Positions 1-4,477 of a DNA stretch of 7,592 bases are shown here, in pieces; positions within the stretch are counted from its first letter, which is position 1, and every line of letters begins with the position of its first letter. The translations under genes were made by a program, and so were the position numbers. Source of the stretch: JAWLHJ01 sp039587535 (GTDB lineage: Bacteria > Gemmatimonadota > Gemmatimonadetes > Longimicrobiales > Gaopeijiaceae); the NCBI GenBank assembly GCA_039587535.1, contig JBDHIF010000062.1, forward strand, positions 1 to 7,592, in the 5' to 3' direction. The notes under the pieces were generated by a model, which ran no database searches, was not told the origin of the DNA, and saw only the letters and a program-made list of their open reading frames with translations.

Positions 1-501
1 GATCGTGAGGTCGACGACGAAGCGTGAGAATGTACCGTCCAGGTGATGGTTCTTTCCGTGAATGTCGCTCGCGATGGCCCCGCCCACGGTAACGAAGCGC
101 GTGCCGGGCACGACCGGGAGGAAGAAGCCCCGCGGCACGACCGCGTCGAGGACGTCGCCCAGGGCGACTCCGGCCTCACACTCCAAGACCCCCTCCTCCT
201 CGTCGAGGGACAGAAGACGGTCGAGCCGAAGCATCGAGATCACGGCCGCATCGCCGTTCAGTGCCGCGTCGCCGTAGCTCCGGCCAAGGCCTCTGGGCAG
301 GAAGGAGCTTTCGGCTGCGCCGGTGACGATCTCGGCCAGCTCGGCCCGGGCCTCCGGCCGATACATCCTGCAGGTCTCCACCGGAAACCGGCCCCAGCCC
401 GTGAGGGGCTCGCTGCGGAAGGGGGGGTGGGACTTTAGTATTGGATCGAACCCCTCGATAATGTTGGAGTCGGGACTCCGGGCGCCGCCGGAAGCCGGCA
501 T
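1..501 (-). CDS. DprE1-like FAD-dependent oxidoreductase (partial, N-terminal 167 residues)
   Basis: This is the N-terminal part of a GlcD/VAO-type flavoprotein; the rest lies beyond position 1. The visible protein matches the start of decaprenylphosphoryl-beta-D-ribose 2'-oxidase (DprE1), which oxidises a lipid-linked ribose on the way to the arabinofuranose donor. Motifs: TGWGR at residues 34-38, PRGLGRSYGDAALN at 69-82, and VPGTRFVTVGGAIASD with HGKNHH at about 131-153, the FAD pyrophosphate-binding and flavin-proximal segment of the family. The only workable start is ATG at 501-499, with a weak upstream GTGGG. It gives about 33 residues before TGWGR, longer than in mycobacterial DprE1. 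No alternative ATG, GTG or TTG lies between 499 and the conserved block. The gene diverges from the GT2 gene. The family is certain; the substrate (polyprenyl-phosphoryl ribose or another sugar) is not shown, because the C-terminal substrate domain and any DprE2 partner are outside the window. Confidence 0.85.
   Translation of the reverse strand, partial: MPASGGARSPDSNIIEGFDPILKSHPPFRSEPLTGWGRFPVETCRMYRPEARAELAEIVTGAAESSFLPRGLGRSYGDAALNGDAAVISMLRLDRLLSLDEEEGVLECEAGVALGDVLDAVVPRGFFLPVVPGTRFVTVGGAIASDIHGKNHHLDGTFSRFVVDLTI
457..462 (+). promoter_or_regulatory. Possible -10 box (GATAAT) for the GT2 operon
   Basis: GATAAT matches the sigma70 -10 consensus at five of six positions. TTTAGT (434-439), 17 bp upstream, is a poor -35 with three of six matches. 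It lies in one of the few AT-rich patches of the left region and would give a leader of about 65 nt for the rightward operon. The element lies inside the N-terminal codons of the divergent DprE1-like gene, so transcription of the two genes would overlap. This is a motif match only. Confidence 0.3.
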
Positions 502-520
502 GCGCCCACTAGACTCGCCA

Positions 521-525
521 GGGAG
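521..525 (+). promoter_or_regulatory. Shine-Dalgarno GGGAG deciding the TTG start of the GT2 gene
   Basis: GGGAG ends 9 nt before TTG 535-537. In this frame the preceding stop is TAG at 436-438, and no ATG or GTG lies between it and the TTG. TTG is therefore the only usable start, and the spacing supports it. Confidence 0.6.
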
Positions 526-534
526 CCCGGACGG

Positions 535-1242
535 TTGACCCCCCCGAAACTGACGCTCGTCCTGCCAGCCCACAACGAGGCCGCGGTCATCGGCGGCTCC
601 GTGCGGAGAGTCGACGACTACCTCGGGGCGTTGAACATCCCCTATCGCATCGTCGTGGGTGACTCCGCCTCCACCGATGGCACCGGTGACGTGGTTCTCG
701 GTCTCGGCCTTCCGTCTGTTCAAGTGATCCAAAGCTCCGTTTCTGGCAAAGGCGCCATGCTCACGCGCTGCTTCCAGGCCTCCCGAGGGGAGTACCTCGG
801 CTTCATCGACGCCGACCTCGAGATCGACGTTTCCTACGTCGGCCCGATGCTCGAAGTCCTGGAGTCCGGGTACGACGCCGTCATCGCCTCCAAGGCCCTC
901 GACCCGTCTCTCAACCGCGGCCGTCCCCTCTCACGGCGCCTGAACACGGCCGTGTACAACGGTACCGTGCGCCGCCTGTTCGGCACGCCGTTCCGGGACC
1001 ACCAGGCAGGGCTGAAGCTGTTCCGTGGCGACGTCCTCCTGCCCGCACTCTCGCGCGTCGAGTCCGGTGCCTGGCTCTGGGACACGGAGCTCCTCGTGAC
1101 GCTGCAACGGGACGAGTGTCGGATCCAGGAGTTCCCCATCGAGACCACGCCCCGGGACGACTCCCGCTTCGTGGCCACCGGCAGCTCGCTGAGTCTGGTC
1201 AGGGAGCTGCTGGATCTGTACCTCCGTACGCGACGGGGATGA
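535..1242 (+). CDS. GT2 family glycosyltransferase, polyprenyl/dolichyl-phosphate sugar synthase type
   Basis: A 235-residue GT-A fold glycosyltransferase that probably transfers a sugar from a nucleotide donor to a polyprenyl phosphate at the inner face of the cytoplasmic membrane. Motifs in order: PAHNE at 11-15, GDSASTDGT at 42-50 (nucleotide binding), GKGAM at 71-75, DADLEI at 92-97 (the metal-binding DXD-type site), DHQAGLK at 155-161 and WDTELL at 182-187. The last two blocks are typical of the dolichyl-phosphate glucose/mannose synthase branch. There is no C-terminal membrane segment, so it is a soluble or peripheral type as in DPM1-like enzymes. The start is TTG with GGGAG upstream; the start codon is followed by a run of seven C. 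The stop overlaps the next start (ATGA), indicating one operon and translational coupling with the membrane protein downstream. The family call is firm; sugar and lipid specificity are not readable from the sequence. Confidence 0.9.
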   Translation: MTPPKLTLVLPAHNEAAVIGGSVRRVDDYLGALNIPYRIVVGDSASTDGTGDVVLGLGLPSVQVIQSSVSGKGAMLTRCFQASRGEYLGFIDADLEIDVSYVGPMLEVLESGYDAVIASKALDPSLNRGRPLSRRLNTAVYNGTVRRLFGTPFRDHQAGLKLFRGDVLLPALSRVESGAWLWDTELLVTLQRDECRIQEFPIETTPRDDSRFVATGSSLSLVRELLDLYLRTRRG

Positions 1243-3305
1243 GCCGGGACCGGGTAGGGGTTCTGCTTCCGGTCATCACGGCAGGCTTGATCCTCGCCGT
1301 CCTCGATCCTCGGCTCCTCCTCTCCCCCACCACCCCCGCAGGCGGAGATCTGGGACTGCACGTCTTTCCCTTCTCGTCGGCCGTGGACGGCCTGTTCTCC
1401 AGAGGTCGCCTCACCGGATGGAACGACGGATGGTTCGGTGGATTCCCGATGTTCTACTTCTACTTTCCCCTGCCGGCGGTGCTGGTCGCCCTGTTCGCGC
1501 CGGTCTTCGGCTTTCCCGTGGCGCTCAAGCTCGTGGCGTCGCTCGGACTGCTGGCCCTCCCACTGTGCGGCTTCGCGTTGGCCCGCGCGCTCGGCTTCGG
1601 CCGTCTCGAGTCCGGCGTCGCAGGCGCCGTGGGCGGCGGGTTCGTCTTCATGGAGAGCTTCTGGCATCTCGGCGGCAACGTCTATTCCACCATGACCGGC
1701 GAGTTCGCGTTCTCCATTTCGTTCGCGCTGTCCGTTGCCTTCCTCGCTCTGGTCACCCGGGCCATGGCCGGGTCGCGTGGCGGCGGATCGTTGATGGCAG
1801 TGGTGCTGGCCGCCACGGCCTTGAGCCATGTACTGACGACGCTGGCAGTCGTGCTCGCGTCGATTCCGGGCGCGCTGTTTCGAATGTCTCGCCACGCTGT
1901 GCTGACGTCGTGGTCGCTGGGGTTCGCGCTGGCGGGCGTGTGGGCCCTGCCCTTCCTGGCCCGGGCGAGCGAGATGGGACACCTGCCCTGGATCCCGGAG
2001 ACCTCGCCGTTCCTGCTGGCCCCCGCCGAGCTCTGGTTCGTGCTGCCGGGCGCCGTCCTGGGACTGCGCGTGCTCCGGTCGTCGGGCTCCAGGGCGTTGC
2101 CGCTTTTGACGCTCATGGGCGTAAGCGCGGTGTTGCTCCTCGTGCCCTCCGGTCTGGAGATGCGCGACCGCCTGCTGCCCTTCTGGTACTTCGGAATCCA
2201 TCTCCTGGCCGGGCTCGCCGTGGGCCACGGCGTGAAGACATATCTGGAGGACCGCTCCGGGAAGGCACTCGCCACGGCAGTGGGTGTCGGGGTCCTTCTG
2301 GTGGCGCTGTTCGTCCTGCGAGACGTCTCGACGGTCAGGCGCTTCGCCGCGTCGAGCCTCCGGGGATTCGAGGCCCAGGAAGCCTGGCCCATGCACGAGC
2401 GCCTCATCGAGGCGGTTACGGATCTTCCGCCTGGGCGGGTTCTGTGGCAGAGCGACAGCACGCTCTCGGCGCTCGGCAGCGTCAACGCCCCGGCGCTGCT
2501 GCCGTACTGGTCGTCCGACCATCCCACGCTTCACGGCCTCCTCGTGGAGTCCAGCCGATCGGCCCCCTTCACCCTTACCGTCCTGGGAGAGGTCTCGCCG
2601 GCTCCGGCCAAGCCGTCTTTCCGTGGGTGGCCGGAGGAGGCGAGGTACGACCTGGAGGCCGGCGTGGCCCACATGGCGTACATGGGGGTTCGGTACTACG
2701 TGACCTTCACGGATCAGGCCGCGGCCGCCGCCCAGGTGCGGCCCAACCTTCGCCTCGTCGAGTCGGACGAGGGATTCGCCGTGTGGGAGGTGGCTGCTCA
2801 GCCGCTGATCACGCCGGCTCGGAGCGTCCCGACGGTCCAGACCGGCCGGGACTTCGACCAGGCCGCCCGGTCGTGGTTCCATCGCACCGAGCGTTTGACC
2901 GAGTGGCTCGTCGAGTCGGGGCCGTCGGACTGGCCGCGTGGGTCGGGCGACCCCACCGATTGGGCCCCGCCCCCCGCGGTGGCGCAGCAGGGCGAGGTCA
3001 CGGCCATCGCGGACGACGGCGACCGGATCGAGTTCCGTACGAGCGCCGTCGGCGTCCCCCACCTCGTGCGCGTCTCCTTCTTCCCGAATTGGCGGGCTCG
3101 GGGTGCCGACGGTCCCTACCGGGCCGCCCCGTCCTTCATGGTAGTCGTGCCGACCCAGGAAACCGTTGTGCTCAGCTTCGAGGACACGTGGGTGGAGTGG
3201 ACCGGTCGGATTCTGACCGGCGCCGCGCTCGCCTGGCTCCTCATCCAGGCAGCGGGTCGGTTGCGGGCCAGGACGACGGCGCGGGAGGAGCGTGGAAGCC
3301 CCTGA
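1239..3305 (+). CDS. Multi-pass membrane protein, 6-pyruvoyl-tetrahydropterin synthase-related family (GT-C-like)
   Basis: A 688-residue polytopic membrane protein. The start is ATG 1239, which overlaps the GT2 stop codon as ATGA; the reading frame is open further upstream, but that part lies inside the GT2 gene. Residues 7-23 form the first membrane helix. The loop after it carries GGDLGLH (35-41), then GWNDGWFGGFP (60-70) and FYFYFPLP (72-79), the signature of the PF10131 membrane family. That family's name is historical and implies no pterin chemistry. About ten further hydrophobic segments follow up to residue 360. A large polar domain of nearly 300 residues comes next, probably extracytoplasmic, ending in SFFPNWRARG (613-622), and then one last helix (about 654-671) with a basic tail. 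The acidic residue in the first loop and the topology resemble GT-C lipid-sugar transferases such as AftD or PMT relatives, so use of a polyprenyl-phosphate sugar is plausible. It could also be a carrier or assembly protein. Confidence 0.8.
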   Translation: MSRDRVGVLLPVITAGLILAVLDPRLLLSPTTPAGGDLGLHVFPFSSAVDGLFSRGRLTGWNDGWFGGFPMFYFYFPLPAVLVALFAPVFGFPVALKLVASLGLLALPLCGFALARALGFGRLESGVAGAVGGGFVFMESFWHLGGNVYSTMTGEFAFSISFALSVAFLALVTRAMAGSRGGGSLMAVVLAATALSHVLTTLAVVLASIPGALFRMSRHAVLTSWSLGFALAGVWALPFLARASEMGHLPWIPETSPFLLAPAELWFVLPGAVLGLRVLRSSGSRALPLLTLMGVSAVLLLVPSGLEMRDRLLPFWYFGIHLLAGLAVGHGVKTYLEDRSGKALATAVGVGVLLVALFVLRDVSTVRRFAASSLRGFEAQEAWPMHERLIEAVTDLPPGRVLWQSDSTLSALGSVNAPALLPYWSSDHPTLHGLLVESSRSAPFTLTVLGEVSPAPAKPSFRGWPEEARYDLEAGVAHMAYMGVRYYVTFTDQAAAAAQVRPNLRLVESDEGFAVWEVAAQPLITPARSVPTVQTGRDFDQAARSWFHRTERLTEWLVESGPSDWPRGSGDPTDWAPPPAVAQQGEVTAIADDGDRIEFRTSAVGVPHLVRVSFFPNWRARGADGPYRAAPSFMVVVPTQETVVLSFEDTWVEWTGRILTGAALAWLLIQAAGRLRARTTAREERGSP

Positions 3306-3307
3306 TC

Positions 3308-3347
3308 CGTCGCCGCGTCGGGGGCTCTCGTGGTGGGCGCGGCGACG
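3308..3347. terminator. Inverted repeat between convergent genes, possible terminator
   Basis: The arms CGTCGCCGCG (3308-3317) and CGCGGCGACG (3338-3347) are perfect 10-bp complements with a 20-nt loop. They sit 2 bp after the stop of the membrane-protein gene and 33 bp from the stop of the convergent regulator. There is no T tract on either strand, so it is at best a weak or factor-assisted terminator. Overlapping imperfect pairings (for example GGGGGCTCTCG with CGAGGGCTCCC) compete with it. Confidence 0.4.
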
Positions 3348-3380
3348 AGGGCTCCCGGAATCCACCTGCGGGCTTTGTCG

Positions 3381-4049
3381 TCAGTGCGCCGTGGTGTCCA
3401 GGTACCTCTGCTCGCTCCAGTTGGGATTCGGGATGAGCGACGTCAGGGCCTGGCACATTCCCAACGCGTAACTCTCCATCTGCCAGGCGTGCAGATCGGA
3501 CGTGCGCACCGTCCCCGCGACTGCGTTCACGAGGGGCCCCGCCAGCGCTTTCCCCACGAAACGCCCCACGTACGCGCGGGTGGGTCCGTTGCGGCCCTGC
3601 AAGGACCCTCGGAACTGGGCGTCACGGTAGAGGCGGTCGCAGGTCTTCAGCACCGCGGCCATGGCTAGCGGCGGCAACTTGCGGTACTGCCAAAAGACCT
3701 CTTCGAGCGCCACCTCGAAGTCGTTGTGACCCCGTTCCACGACCTCCTGCGCGGCCGATTCCACCGCGGAGTCGGCAGGCCAGGGCTGGGACTCGCCCGT
3801 GGCGAGCCACTTGAGGTTGACGCCGAAGACACGGCCTACCTGCACCAGGTAGTCGACGGGGGGATCCCGGTCCGAGTGGTAGTTACGCACTGCCTCGTAG
3901 CTGATCTCGTAGTCTCCGCCCTCGGTCAAGCGACGCCAGAAGTCCCGCAGCGTCTTGCACTGCACCGCTTGGCGGACGTACTCGAGCCTACGGGCGAATC
4001 CGTTGCGGGAATTGGACTTGAGAGAGCTTCGTACGGCCTGGGTGTACAA
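3381..4049 (-). CDS. Cro/CI (XRE)-type HTH transcriptional regulator with unknown C-terminal domain
   Basis: A 222-residue protein. Residues about 18-86 read as a lambda-repressor-like HTH: RLEYVRQAV, then FWRRL, then the probable recognition region ISYEAVRNYHSDRDPP (49-64), then YLVQVGRVFGVNLKWLATGE (67-86), the usual end of XRE domains. Residues about 95-222 are mostly helical with no recognisable catalytic motif or membrane segment, perhaps a dimerisation or sensing part. The start chosen is TTG 4049-4047, because GGGAGG (4060-4055) lies 5 nt upstream. The longer frame, beginning at TTG 4157, would add 36 residues rich in Pro and Gly and has no comparable ribosome site. The gene converges with the sugar-lipid operon and diverges from the spermidine-synthase-like gene across 428 bp, so autoregulation or control of that neighbour is plausible but unproven. 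Confidence 0.8.
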   Translation of the reverse strand: MYTQAVRSSLKSNSRNGFARRLEYVRQAVQCKTLRDFWRRLTEGGDYEISYEAVRNYHSDRDPPVDYLVQVGRVFGVNLKWLATGESQPWPADSAVESAAQEVVERGHNDFEVALEEVFWQYRKLPPLAMAAVLKTCDRLYRDAQFRGSLQGRNGPTRAYVGRFVGKALAGPLVNAVAGTVRTSDLHAWQMESYALGMCQALTSLIPNPNWSEQRYLDTTAH

Positions 4050-4054
4050 ATGTG

Positions 4055-4060
4055 CCTCCC
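4055..4060 (-). promoter_or_regulatory. Shine-Dalgarno GGGAGG deciding the TTG start of the HTH regulator
   Basis: On the minus strand GGGAGG is followed by CACAT and then TTG. It is one of the best ribosome-binding matches in the window. It supports TTG 4049 over the upstream in-frame TTG (4157) and GTG codons, which lack such a site. Confidence 0.65.
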
Positions 4061-4208
4061 GTACCGCGTTTGTGGGCCCCAGGGAAGGGTGAATCTCCCA
4101 CGGGAAACATCCGTTTGCAAGTAGACCCACGGTAATACGGTCCCTGGGGGGACGCAAGAACCGTGTATCGCGGCCGGGGCGGGAACGAGTGACCCCACCC
4201 CACCCGAA

Positions 4209-4421
4209 TCAGCGGCCTCGGCGCGACGCAGGGAGACCGTCGGGCCACGTTGACAGATCGACCCTCAGGGTCGACAACTTGGCCTGCATCGCATCGAGTC
4301 CCACCGCCGAGACGGCATGGGCTCGCGTAGCGTCGGCGGAAATCTCGAGGGCCACGGCGCTCGCGAACACGGAGGGGCGCAGGTGCTCATGGACATGGGT
4401 CGACACCGCGAGGGCGCTCAC
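4209..4421 (-). CDS. Possible small ORF of 70 residues, unknown and doubtful
   Basis: GTG-started frame (MSALAVSTHVHEHLRPSVFA at the N-terminus) with a strong preference for G or C at third codon positions and an Ala/Val/Leu/Ser/Asp composition closer to real proteins than to the Arg/Pro-rich shadow frames nearby. Against it: there is no Shine-Dalgarno before GTG 4421, an in-frame stop (TGA, 4448-4446) lies just upstream, no domain is recognised, and it covers the likely promoter and palindrome at 4250-4274. It may be a real small gene, a remnant of a larger one, or chance in GC-rich DNA. Confidence 0.22.
   Translation of the reverse strand: MSALAVSTHVHEHLRPSVFASAVALEISADATRAHAVSAVGLDAMQAKLSTLRVDLSTWPDGLPASRRGR
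4250..4255 (+). promoter_or_regulatory. Perfect -35 hexamer TTGACA
   Basis: TTGACA matches the sigma70 -35 consensus exactly and points towards the spermidine-synthase-like gene. The sequence 17 bp downstream (GACAAC, 4273-4278) is a poor -10, so promoter activity is uncertain. If used, the leader would be nearly 200 nt. Confidence 0.3.
4258..4274. promoter_or_regulatory. 17-nt palindrome, candidate operator
   Basis: TCGACCCT and AGGGTCGA are perfect 8-bp inverted arms around a single C. The site starts 3 nt after TTGACA, so it would lie in the spacer of that promoter, a classic position for a dimeric repressor. The divergent HTH regulator is the obvious candidate to bind it. A half-site-like copy, GGGTCGACA, recurs at 4397-4405. 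The symmetry is seen directly; binding is inference. Confidence 0.4.
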
Positions 4422-4477
4422 ACCGGCGACAGGCCGTGCGTCGCTTCAGTGAACGCCCTCGTCCGCCAGATCCGTCG

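Larger units (their letters stand above)
4050..4477. other. 428-bp divergent intergenic region
   Basis: This region separates the HTH regulator from the spermidine-synthase-like gene. It contains the regulator's ribosome site at one end, a weak minus-strand -10-like TATTAC (4137-4132), a perfect TTGACA with a palindrome around 4250-4274, and a second copy of the 9-mer GGGTCGACA (4268-4276 and 4397-4405). It also holds an open minus-strand frame (4209-4421) listed separately. No RNA gene or transposon remnant is visible. The length is unusual beside the 33-bp and 75-bp gaps elsewhere in the left half. Confidence 0.6.

Noticed and set aside
43..438. Plus-strand frame of 131 codons at the left edge
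   Set aside because: It lies antisense to the DprE1-like coding sequence, which carries recognisable flavoprotein motifs in this stretch; the plus frame has none.
834..3365. Minus-strand open frame of 843 codons antisense to the GT2 and membrane-protein genes
   Set aside because: It is rich in Arg, Gly, Glu, Gln and His, shows no domain, and lies opposite two genes with clear family motifs. Long antisense frames are expected when third positions are almost all G or C.
1418..3436. Second plus-strand frame of 672 codons inside the membrane-protein gene
   Set aside because: The composition is dominated by Arg, Gly, Pro and Ala, and it has no ribosome site or motifs. It is a frame-shifted shadow of the real gene.
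4050..4157. 36-residue N-terminal extension of the HTH regulator from TTG 4157
   Set aside because: It has no Shine-Dalgarno, a composition unlike the rest of the protein, and no part of the HTH domain; GGGAGG before TTG 4049 explains the start better.
4436..4477. 14-residue extension of the fused gene from GTG 4436
   Set aside because: It would put a polar stretch before the first membrane helix that members of this family normally begin with. It cannot be excluded, since neither start has a good ribosome site.
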